A DNA stretch of 64,000 nucleotides from Amycolatopsis dendrobii (lineage in GTDB: Bacteria; Actinomycetota; Actinomycetes; Mycobacteriales; Pseudonocardiaceae): contig NZ_JACGZW010000023.1 in the NCBI RefSeq assembly GCF_014145675.1, forward strand, positions 29,996-93,995. The letters run 5' to 3'. The notes beneath the pieces were generated by a model, which ran no database searches, was not told the origin of the DNA, and saw only the letters and a program-made list of their open reading frames with translations. Every line of letters starts with the position of its first letter. The stretch's first letter is position 1. This document shows positions 55,224 to 63,331 of the stretch, in pieces. The position numbers and the translations under genes are program-made.

Positions 55224-57665
55224 TCACGCCAGGCCCGGGAGCGCCCCGAACCGCTCCGCCGCCTGCTCGTCCATCACGGTCGCGACCAGGTCCTCGCCCG
55301 CTTCCGCCCACGTCTGCACCGTCTGCCGGAGCGAGTTCATGGCCAGCTCGTCCAGCGAAGCCCGGTCGTTGGCCACCCGCCCGGTCTCGTCGATCTCGCT
55401 CGCGGTCAGCTCCCGCAGCAGCACCGCGCCGCGCGCACCCGCCGCCGGTTTGCGCGTTTCGAGCACCTTGAAGCTGGTGCCCGGCACGAACAGCACGCGG
55501 TTTTCGACGCCGCCCTCGCTCGGTTCCAGCAATTTGGTGCGCCGTCCGGTGATCGACCACACCAGCACGTCCGTTTCGCCGTCCACCGCGGACGACGGAT
55601 GGGTCAGTGCGTTGAGGAAACCCCATTCGGTCAGCACTTTCCGCCCGTCCAGCAGCGGCCACGCCGACGGCGGCAGCTCGGTCGCGAAGGTCGCCGGACC
55701 GCGGTGCGAGGGCAGCCTGCTCAGTCCGGCCACGACGCACCGGGCGACCGGGACGTGCGGACCGTTCGCGCCGCGCCGCAGTCCGGCGTCGATGGTCGAT
55801 CCCTTGGGGGACAGGTAAAGCTGCACGGCCACCGCGTCGGTCAGCACCTCGGCCGACGACGATGTCGACAGCACGCCCTGGAATCCCGGGTGCTCGGACA
55901 GGATCCGCGCGACGGTGTTCGACATCAGGCCGTATTCCGCGCCGAGCGATTTGCGCAGCCACTGGCGTTCCTTGTCCGCGCCGCGTTTCGGCAGCAGCGC
56001 GGTCGATTCCGCACCGGGGGTTTCCTGGAAACGCAACTCCGCCGGGGCCGGTTTCGGCTTGTCCGAAGCGGGCGCCGCAGGAAGTTTTTCCGGCGCCGGG
56101 ACCTTGGCGACCGGCGGTTCGACGGGCTTGGCCGGAGCGACGTCGGCCGGAGCGAGCTGCGTGATCGGCTTCGCCGCCGGAGGAGCAGCGGAAACCTTGA
56201 CCGGAGGCTCGGCCGGGGCTTCCGGCTTGACCGGCGCGGGAACCGCCGCGGGAACCGGAGCAGGCGCGGCGATCGCCCCAGGAACCTCTGTCGGCGCGGC
56301 AATGCCCAACGCCGCCGGAGCCGCGGGCAGATAGGCCGCCGGAGGAGCCGCAACCGCCACAGGCGCCGGATGCCCGGACTCGATCGCGTCCAACGCCCGA
56401 GCCGCCACCCGCGGCCGCGCACGCTCGGCGAGCAGCGCGGCAGCAGGCAGCACCCGGCTCATCCGGCGAGTCTGCTCGTCCAACCGCGCCAGCAAATCCT
56501 CCGCCAGCAACCGCATCCGCGACGCCGAACCCTCGTCCGCCGCGTCAAAAGTCAGGTTGTGCACCGCGGCGTCGAGGCCGATCTCGCGGATCGCGGCCGA
56601 CGACGGACCGTCCTGCGGCGGCCGCACCAGCAGACCGGACTGCACGACCTCGACCACCGCGTCCGGGGAGTACCAGTACACCGCGGGAGACACCTGGTCG
56701 AGCCCGTGGATCGGCGGACGGTGCGAAAGCAGCTCCGGCAGCGGCGTTTCGTCACCCGAGCGCGGTTCGTAGCCGAGTTCGGTGGTGAACGGACGCCAGC
56801 CGAGGCGTCCATCGTACAGCACGGTCCGCAGAGTCGGCAGCTGCGGCGAACCGACCGGCACGCCCGCGTAGAACGCGACCGGCTTGCCGAGCAGGTCGGC
56901 CAGCGCCTGTCCGATCGCGGCCTCGCCGGGCACCTGCATCGGGCCGTACTGCACGAACCGCGCCTTGGCCCGCACCTTCTCCGGCAGCTGCACCCACAGC
57001 CGGGCCGCGTCGTCCAGCGCCAGCGGCGGGCAGCCGGGGCAGCCCAGCACGATCGTCATGGTGTCGTGCTGCGCGGGCATCCGGGAGATCAGCGCCGTGC
57101 GGTGGTGCCGCTGGGGCGCGTCGAAGCCGACCGGGCGGACCCACAGTCCGCCCGGCAGCGGCTCGGCGACGCCGCGCGAACTCGTCGGGGTCAGCTCGGC
57201 GGCGATCCCGGAATCCCAGGCCGGGCGTGGGAACCGCTTCGCCTCCCAAGCGGGCGGACGGCCCGGCCGGAACCGCACCCAGCCGCCGCCGCGTCCGGCG
57301 TGGACGAACAGCGCGCCGCCCGCGCTCGGGATCACCGAACCGTCCGGCGCGAGCACCGGGCGGTTGATCCGCTCGGCCAGCCACTGCCCGGCCAGCGCGG
57401 TAGTCTCGCGCGAACGGCCGCCGATCACCAGCCGCACCCCGCGGCGGCGCCGGGGGAGCGCCTTGGCCACCGATTCCCACATCGCGATCGGCGAATCCAC
57501 CGGCAGGTCGACGACGACCAGGTCGTGGTCGGGATCGGCGGCGACGCCGAGCGCGAGCGACTGCGCCTCGCCGGTCATCCCTTGCGCGAGGTGCACGACC
57601 AGCGCGTTGCCCACGGTCTTCTTCTCCAAAGCGCCGTCGTCGCGCCGGATCAGCGAGAGTTCCAT
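55224..57665 (-). CDS. Type VII cluster protein with ADP-ribosyltransferase-like C-terminus
   Basis: An 813-aa protein from ATG 57665. The N-terminal 440 residues are a cytosolic alpha/beta region with no motif I know (LVVVDLPVDSPIAMWES; later LISRMPAQHDTMTIVLGCPG). A Pro/Ala linker (about 440-565) separates it from a C-terminal domain (about 570-790) that looks like the ADP-ribosyltransferase fold: VARCVVAGLSRLPSHRG gives an Arg strand, TEWGFLNALT and DVLVWSITGRR a Ser/Thr strand, and RVLFVPGTSFKVL the strand before the ExE loop. Whether the catalytic Glu is kept is unclear (LLRELTASEIDE follows). This type of protein sits between EccD/B and EccA in many actinobacterial ESX-like loci, but its role there is unknown. 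Confidence 0.65.
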   Translation of the reverse strand: MELSLIRRDDGALEKKTVGNALVVHLAQGMTGEAQSLALGVAADPDHDLVVVDLPVDSPIAMWESVAKALPRRRRGVRLVIGGRSRETTALAGQWLAERINRPVLAPDGSVIPSAGGALFVHAGRGGGWVRFRPGRPPAWEAKRFPRPAWDSGIAAELTPTSSRGVAEPLPGGLWVRPVGFDAPQRHHRTALISRMPAQHDTMTIVLGCPGCPPLALDDAARLWVQLPEKVRAKARFVQYGPMQVPGEAAIGQALADLLGKPVAFYAGVPVGSPQLPTLRTVLYDGRLGWRPFTTELGYEPRSGDETPLPELLSHRPPIHGLDQVSPAVYWYSPDAVVEVVQSGLLVRPPQDGPSSAAIREIGLDAAVHNLTFDAADEGSASRMRLLAEDLLARLDEQTRRMSRVLPAAALLAERARPRVAARALDAIESGHPAPVAVAAPPAAYLPAAPAALGIAAPTEVPGAIAAPAPVPAAVPAPVKPEAPAEPPVKVSAAPPAAKPITQLAPADVAPAKPVEPPVAKVPAPEKLPAAPASDKPKPAPAELRFQETPGAESTALLPKRGADKERQWLRKSLGAEYGLMSNTVARILSEHPGFQGVLSTSSSAEVLTDAVAVQLYLSPKGSTIDAGLRRGANGPHVPVARCVVAGLSRLPSHRGPATFATELPPSAWPLLDGRKVLTEWGFLNALTHPSSAVDGETDVLVWSITGRRTKLLEPSEGGVENRVLFVPGTSFKVLETRKPAAGARGAVLLRELTASEIDETGRVANDRASLDELAMNSLRQTVQTWAEAGEDLVATVMDEQAAERFGALPGLA

Positions 57666-57682
57666 GGCTGCCCTCCTTCCGC

Positions 57683-57916
57683 TCAGGCGTGCCGGCCGAC
57701 GGCGGGCGCCGCCCCGCCGGTGTGGTGCGCGATCAGCCCGTACACGAAGAACCCGACCGCGATCAGCAGTCCGAGCACCAGCCCGACCAGCAGGCCCACC
57801 CAGGCCCGCCGCGCGGGCACGTCGAGGTGGGCCGCGTCGCCGAGCACCAGCGCCGAGGTCATCCGCCCGATCAGGAACGAATACGCCTCGACGTGGTCCT
57901 TCTGCGTCTGCACCAT
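57683..57916 (-). CDS. Miniature EccB: cytosolic helix and one membrane helix only
   Basis: A 77-aa protein from ATG 57916. Its sequence begins QTQKDHVEAYSFLIGRMTSA with ALVLGDAAHLDVPARRA, the same plan as the N-terminus of EccB (a QVQAHxFxxxRxxxALxxxD helix and a basic segment). One membrane helix (about 40-62, LLVGLVLGLLIAVGFFVYGL) and a 15-residue tail follow. Normal EccB is about 480-500 residues with a large periplasmic domain; that domain is absent, and no frame between this gene and the next could encode it. Located exactly where eccB often sits near eccD, so it likely replaces EccB in the membrane complex or reduces it to its EccC/EccD-contacting helix. Confidence 0.8.
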   Translation of the reverse strand: MVQTQKDHVEAYSFLIGRMTSALVLGDAAHLDVPARRAWVGLLVGLVLGLLIAVGFFVYGLIAHHTGGAAPAVGRHA

Positions 57917-57932
57917 GGCAGCGCTCCTTCGC

Positions 57933-59318
57933 TTATTCGGTGAGCCCGACGGCCCACGCGTAGACGCCGAACAGCTGCAGCAGGATCGGGATCATCGCCA
58001 CCGCGCTCAGCGTTTCCAGCCAGTTCGCCAGATGCCCCCAGATCGGCAGCAGCCGCCGCGGCGGCGGGCGCAGCATCGCCAGCAGGAGCAGGAAGAACAC
58101 CAGGCACAGCCCGGCGAGGCAGGCGCCCCGCCACTGCGTGGGCAGCGGCTGGATCAGCGACAGCCCGAGCAGCACCAGGCCGATCGCGCCGGCGACGGCG
58201 AGCGGAACCCGCTGCCACACGCCGAGCAGCGCCCGCGACCGCATCAGCACCGCCGCGGACACCAGCCCGCCGAGAACGGTCGGGAAGAGCCCGTCGCCGA
58301 CCAGGAACGGGAAGCAGCCGACGAAAACGGCCGTCGCGGCGAGGCAGGCGATGGTGAGGTAGCCGTCGGCGTATGCGGTCTGGTGCACCATCTGGGCGGC
58401 GGGCATCGGCTCGATGTCGTACTGCAGTTCCCCGGCCGAACGCGGCAGCTGCGGACCGCGGATGCGGGCGAACCGGATCCCGATCCGCGGTGCGAACACC
58501 ATCAGCCCGACCAGCACGAACGACACCAGCCCGGCCGCCTGCTCGGTGGTGAACCCGGCGCCGAGGTGCAGCCACAGCGAGATCGCCCCGGCCAGCCCGG
58601 TCGCGACCACCGCGCCGAACGGCACGAACGGGATGGCGTGCGACCAGGCGGCTCGCCCGCCGAGCACCAGACCGCCGGCCAGCGCGAAGGTCAGGCAGCC
58701 GGTCAGGATCGGCGCGCCTTGGAGGTCGAACGCCGGCTCGAGCCCGGCCGCCGCGACCGCGCCCGCGAGGAACGCGAACCCGCAGCCGCCGAGCCCGAGC
58801 AACGTCAGCAGCGCCTTGTCGTCCGAACGCACCCCGGTCGCCACGGCCGCGACGAGCAGCCCGAGCGACACCGCGCCGCCGCCGATCGCGGTCAGCCCGG
58901 CCGAACCCGGGTAGAGCAGCACCTTGGCCAGCACCACGAGAGAGAAGATCGCGAACCCGAGGAACAGGCCGCGGTTGAACTCCGGGCGCCAGCGGCCGGG
59001 ATGCCGGCTCACCGCGGTGGCCATGCCGTCCGCGATGTCGTCGAAATCCAGCTCCGGCAACGGATCCGCGCGAGGGCGCAGGTGGAATTCCTCGCCCTCC
59101 TTCCAGTCCAGCGACTCCGGCGTGCCCGACGCGTCCAGCGGCTCTTCGCCGAGCCGCTGCAGCACCCAGGCCTCGCCGAGGTCCTCGCGGCCTCCGGTGT
59201 GCTCCAGCAGCACCGGCAGCAGGCTGGTCAGCGGAACGGACATCGGCACCGCCAGATCCGCCCTGCCCTGCGGCCCGTACACGGTGATCCGGCACAGTTC
59301 GCCGGTCGACGCGGTCAT
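57933..59318 (-). CDS. eccD: EccD, type VII secretion integral membrane protein
   Basis: A 461-aa protein from ATG 59318, overlapping the eccC stop. Residues about 8-85 are the ubiquitin-like cytosolic domain of EccD (CRITVYGPQGRADLAVP, a conserved strand-turn, then TSLLPVLLEH). Eleven membrane helices follow from about residue 120. Length and plan match EccD, the pore-forming or scaffolding core subunit of ESX systems (two copies per protomer). Tight coupling to eccC and position in the cluster strengthen the call. No EccE or MycP gene is in this window. Confidence 0.92.
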   Translation of the reverse strand: MTASTGELCRITVYGPQGRADLAVPMSVPLTSLLPVLLEHTGGREDLGEAWVLQRLGEEPLDASGTPESLDWKEGEEFHLRPRADPLPELDFDDIADGMATAVSRHPGRWRPEFNRGLFLGFAIFSLVVLAKVLLYPGSAGLTAIGGGAVSLGLLVAAVATGVRSDDKALLTLLGLGGCGFAFLAGAVAAAGLEPAFDLQGAPILTGCLTFALAGGLVLGGRAAWSHAIPFVPFGAVVATGLAGAISLWLHLGAGFTTEQAAGLVSFVLVGLMVFAPRIGIRFARIRGPQLPRSAGELQYDIEPMPAAQMVHQTAYADGYLTIACLAATAVFVGCFPFLVGDGLFPTVLGGLVSAAVLMRSRALLGVWQRVPLAVAGAIGLVLLGLSLIQPLPTQWRGACLAGLCLVFFLLLLAMLRPPPRRLLPIWGHLANWLETLSAVAMIPILLQLFGVYAWAVGLTE

Positions 59319-62300
59319 CGCACGCCCCTTTCGGTCATCGCGAGCGGGGACCAGCCCTCGCCTGCCCGGTCTTCTTCCGCGATCGCGGTCTGCACGAGCT
59401 TCACGCCGCGGCGGGTGACCAGCTGCGCGCGTCCGGCGGGCAGCTGCCGCGGAGCCGCCTCGCCGAGGAATTTGCCCTCCTCCTTGGGGTAGGAGAACAC
59501 CACGCCCGGGCTGCCGAGCTCCCAGATCCGGCGGACCACCGAGTCGCTCAGCGCGCGCATCGCTCCCGACGTGCTGCGGCTGAGGATCAGGTGGAAGCCG
59601 ATGTAGGAACCCTGCGACAGCAAGGACAACAGCGGTTCCAGCGGCGAACCCATGCCGCTGGTCAGCAGCTGGTAGTCGTCGACCACGAAGAACAACCGCG
59701 GGCCGGTCCACCAGTCGCGGCGCTTGAGCCGGTCCGCGGTGATGGTCTGGTCCGGCACCCGGGGAGTGAGCGAAACGCTGGCCTGCTGCGCCAATTCCTG
59801 CAGTGCCTCGGTGGTGGTCGCGTACCCGACGCGGTAGGCCTCGGGCACTTCGGCGTCCAGCTGGCGGCTCGGGTCGGCCAGCACGATCTTCGCCTCGCTC
59901 GGCGAGTAGCGGCTGAGCACCGAACGCAGGACGACCCGCAGCAGGTTGGTCTTGCCGGTTTCGTTGTCGCCGAAGGCGAGCAGGTGCGGAGTGGCCGCGA
60001 AATCGTGCCACACCGGCAGCAGCCGCTGTTCGTCCTGGCCGACGGCGATCCGCAGATCTCCGTCCGGCGCGGGCAGCTGGGCCATCGGCAGCTTCGCGGG
60101 CAGCAGCCGCACCGCCGGGGCAGGCGCGCCCGGCCAGAACAGATGGACCTCTTCGGCGACCGCCTTGGCCGCCGCCGCGAGGTCGTCGGTGTTCCCGCTG
60201 CCGTCCATGCGCGGCAGCCCGGCGAGGAAGTGCAGCCCGTCCGGGGTCAGGCCGCGACCCGGCTGGTTCGGCACCGTTTTCGCCTTGCGCGAGCCGATTT
60301 CCGACTCCATCGGATCGCCGAGCCGCAGCTCGAACCGCGTCTGCAGCAGGTCGCGCAGGTACGGGCGGATCTCCGACCAGCGGGTCGCGCCGATCACCAC
60401 GTGCACGCCGAAGGACAGGCCGCGCGAGGCGAGTTCGCCGATCTTCTGTTCCAGGTCGCTGTAGTCGTTCTTGAGGCTGTACCAGCCGTCGACCACCAGG
60501 AAGACGTCGCCGAACGGATCCTCGATCCGGCCGCTGCGGCGCAACGCGCGGTAGGCGTCCATGGATTCGATGCCGTGCTCGGAGAACAGCGTCTCGCGGC
60601 CTTCCATGACCTGCGAGATCTCCTCGATCGTCCGGACGACGCGGTCGCGTTCGAGCCGGGTGGCGACCGAACCGACGTGCGGCAGCCCGGACAGCGACAT
60701 GATCCCGCCGCCGCCGAAGTCCAGCCCGTAGAACTGGACCTCCTGCGGGGTGTGCGTCATCGCCAGCGCCAGCACGAGCGTGCGCAGCAGGGTCGACTTG
60801 CCGGTCTTCGGCCCGCCGACCACCGCGACGTGCCCGGCCGCCGACGACAGGTCCGCCGTCAGCAGCTCGCGGACCTGCTCGAACGGCCGGTCGATCATCC
60901 CCATCGGCACCCGGAGCTTGCCCCAGTGCGCCGGGTCGGCCACCGCCATGCCGCGCACCGGGTCCGGCGTGACGCTCGGCAGCAGCGAGTCCAGGCTCGG
61001 CGATTCGGCCAGCGGCGGCAGCCACACCTGGCGCGCCGCCGGGCCCGCGCCGGTCAGCCGGTCGATGAACGCGTCGGCGAGCGTCGGCCCGCCCGGCACG
61101 GCGGCTTCGAGAGCGTCCACATCGGACTGTTTCTCGGCGGGTTCCGGCTCGTCGTCGCGGATGATCAGCTTGGCGGGCCGCGCCTCGGTGCGGAACGGGA
61201 CGACCTCCCGGCTCGCCCGCGCCGCCGCGACCGCGGAGTTCTCGCCGCTGCCCGCGGGCACCGGACCGGAGACGTAAGCGGCCTTGAACCGCACCAGGTT
61301 CGTGGTGTCGATCTTCAGGTAGCCGTTGCCCGGTTCCGGCGGCAGCTCGTAGGCGCTGCCCGCGCCGATCACGCTGCGGGACTCCATCGAGGAGAACGTG
61401 CGCAACGCGATCCGGTACGACAGGTGGCCTTCGACGCGGTGGATGCGGCCCTCGTCCAGCCGTTGCGAGGCGAGCAGCAGGTGCACGCCGAGGCTGCGGC
61501 CCAGCCGTCCGACCGAGACGAACAGCTCCATGAACTCCGGCTTCGCGCTCAGCAGTTCGGAGAACTCGTCGACCACCAGGAACAGCGTCGGCATCGGGGC
61601 CAGCTGTTCGCCGGCCGCGCGCGCCTTCTCGTATTCGTACAGCGACGGGTAGCCGCTCGCGCGCAGTTGTTCCTGCCGCCGCACCATTTCGCCGTTGAGC
61701 GAGTCCTGCATGCGGTCCACCAGCGGCAGTTCGTCGGCGAGGTTGGTGATCGTCGCCGAGGTGTGCGGCAGCCGGTCCATCCCGAGGAACGTCGCGCCGC
61801 CCTTGAAGTCGACGAGCACGAAGTTGAGGATCTCCGACGAATGCGTCGCGGCCAGTCCGAGCACGAGCGTGCGCAGCAGCTCCGACTTGCCCGACCCGGT
61901 CGCGCCGATCAGCATCCCGTGCGGGCCCATCCCGCCCTGGGCGGATTCCTTCAGGTCCAGTTCGACGATCTCGCCGTCCTCGGTCACGCCGATCGGCACC
62001 GACATGCGCGCCCGCTGCGCCGACCGCGGCCGCCACTGGCCAGGGACGTCGAAGGTGTGCACGTCCTTGATGCCCAGCAGCGCGGTCAGCCCGAAATCGC
62101 TTTCCAGCGGCTGGTCGGCGATCTCGAGGGTGCCGCTGGTCCGTTTCGGCGCGAGCAGCCTCGCGAGCCCTTCGACCTGGGTCACCGACAGCTCGTCCCG
62201 GGTCGCCGAGCCGACGCCGCTGCCCGCCGGGAACTCGACCAGATCGTCCTTGGTGGTCAGCCGCAGCACCTTGGGGCCGCCGGGGAGCGAGCCGGTGACG

Positions 62301-63331
62301 TCCAGCAGCACGACGTTGCGCAGGCCCGCGCCGACCAGCCGCGACGACTCCGGGATGGTCGCCAGATGCGCGACGACCACCACGAACGGTTCGGTCGTCG
62401 TCGGCCCGACGGTCTTGTCGTGGTCGTCGCGGTCGGCGACGTCCGGGCCGAGGAGATCCATCAGCTCGTCGTGGTCGGCGGCCAGCAGCCGGAGCGGGCC
62501 CGCCGCGTCGCGCAGGGTCGGATGGTTGTTGTGCGGCAACCACTTCACCCAGTCCCACTGCGCCTGCGCGGCCTCCGTAGTGAGCACCGCGAGCCGCAGT
62601 TCGTCCGGCGAATGGAAAGCGACCAGCTGCGCGAGCATCGCCCGGACCAGCCCGACGGCCGCGTCCGGATCCCCGTCGAACTCGACGCTGGTGAAGCTGC
62701 GCAGCCCCACCGCGGTCGGGATGCCCGACAGCGTGCGGTAGGTCTCGGTGAACCGGCGCAGCGAGATCGCCGACAGCGGTTCGAGGTCCTCGATCGGCTT
62801 GGTCACCGGCGGCACGAGTTCGAGCGCCGACTGCTGCGTGCCGAGCCCGATCCGCACCCGCGCGAAGTCCTCGTGGCTGATCCGGCGCTCCCACAGCCGC
62901 GGCCCCATCGCGAGCGACCACAGCGAATCCGGGGACGGGTTGTTCCAGGCCACCGCGTGCCGCTGGTCCTCGGCGGTCGACCGGGCCCGCTCGCGGACCT
63001 GGCCGATGTAGCGCAGGTAGTCCCTCCGCTCGGCCTGCATCTTGCGCTTGCGCTCGGCGGCCGCGCGGGACAGCTGCCCGAGGCTCATCGCGATCATCGA
63101 CACGCCCATGCCGCCGCCGATCACGTAGGTGAACGGCGAACTGCCCGCGACTCCGGAGAACGCCAGCACCATCACCAGCGACCCGATGGCCATCGGCAGC
63201 ATCATCAGCAGCGAGTTGAAATCGCGCGCCGCCGGCTCCGCCATTACGGGCGGTTCCTGCAGTTCCTCTTGCCCCTCGGGCATTTCCGGACCCGCCGCGC
63301 GCGGGCCCCGCTTGACGGTTTCCGTGCTCAT
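59315..63331 (-). CDS. eccC: EccC, three-ATPase motor of the type VII secretion system
   Basis: A 1,338-aa protein from ATG 63331. Two membrane helices (about 40-57 and 65-85) are followed by a stalk and three FtsK/SpoIIIE-like ATPase domains. D1: IGATGSGKSELLRT (Lys482) and VVDEFSELL (Asp588-Glu589), fully intact, as expected for the active domain. D2: GGPKTGKSTLL (Lys845). D3: GDNETGKTN (Lys1127) with VVDDYQLL. The single polypeptide EccC (not split EccCa/Cb) is typical of many ESX loci. It recognises the C-terminal export signal of Esx-like dimers and powers export. Its stop overlaps eccD. Confidence 0.95.
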   Translation of the reverse strand: MSTETVKRGPRAAGPEMPEGQEELQEPPVMAEPAARDFNSLLMMLPMAIGSLVMVLAFSGVAGSSPFTYVIGGGMGVSMIAMSLGQLSRAAAERKRKMQAERRDYLRYIGQVRERARSTAEDQRHAVAWNNPSPDSLWSLAMGPRLWERRISHEDFARVRIGLGTQQSALELVPPVTKPIEDLEPLSAISLRRFTETYRTLSGIPTAVGLRSFTSVEFDGDPDAAVGLVRAMLAQLVAFHSPDELRLAVLTTEAAQAQWDWVKWLPHNNHPTLRDAAGPLRLLAADHDELMDLLGPDVADRDDHDKTVGPTTTEPFVVVVAHLATIPESSRLVGAGLRNVVLLDVTGSLPGGPKVLRLTTKDDLVEFPAGSGVGSATRDELSVTQVEGLARLLAPKRTSGTLEIADQPLESDFGLTALLGIKDVHTFDVPGQWRPRSAQRARMSVPIGVTEDGEIVELDLKESAQGGMGPHGMLIGATGSGKSELLRTLVLGLAATHSSEILNFVLVDFKGGATFLGMDRLPHTSATITNLADELPLVDRMQDSLNGEMVRRQEQLRASGYPSLYEYEKARAAGEQLAPMPTLFLVVDEFSELLSAKPEFMELFVSVGRLGRSLGVHLLLASQRLDEGRIHRVEGHLSYRIALRTFSSMESRSVIGAGSAYELPPEPGNGYLKIDTTNLVRFKAAYVSGPVPAGSGENSAVAAARASREVVPFRTEARPAKLIIRDDEPEPAEKQSDVDALEAAVPGGPTLADAFIDRLTGAGPAARQVWLPPLAESPSLDSLLPSVTPDPVRGMAVADPAHWGKLRVPMGMIDRPFEQVRELLTADLSSAAGHVAVVGGPKTGKSTLLRTLVLALAMTHTPQEVQFYGLDFGGGGIMSLSGLPHVGSVATRLERDRVVRTIEEISQVMEGRETLFSEHGIESMDAYRALRRSGRIEDPFGDVFLVVDGWYSLKNDYSDLEQKIGELASRGLSFGVHVVIGATRWSEIRPYLRDLLQTRFELRLGDPMESEIGSRKAKTVPNQPGRGLTPDGLHFLAGLPRMDGSGNTDDLAAAAKAVAEEVHLFWPGAPAPAVRLLPAKLPMAQLPAPDGDLRIAVGQDEQRLLPVWHDFAATPHLLAFGDNETGKTNLLRVVLRSVLSRYSPSEAKIVLADPSRQLDAEVPEAYRVGYATTTEALQELAQQASVSLTPRVPDQTITADRLKRRDWWTGPRLFFVVDDYQLLTSGMGSPLEPLLSLLSQGSYIGFHLILSRSTSGAMRALSDSVVRRIWELGSPGVVFSYPKEEGKFLGEAAPRQLPAGRAQLVTRRGVKLVQTAIAEEDRAGEGWSPLAMTERGVR

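Noticed and set aside
53859..59492. Plus-strand frame of 1,877 codons opposite eccA, eccD and neighbours
   Set aside because: Arg/Gln/His-rich composition and no recognisable domain; antisense shadow of high-GC genes.
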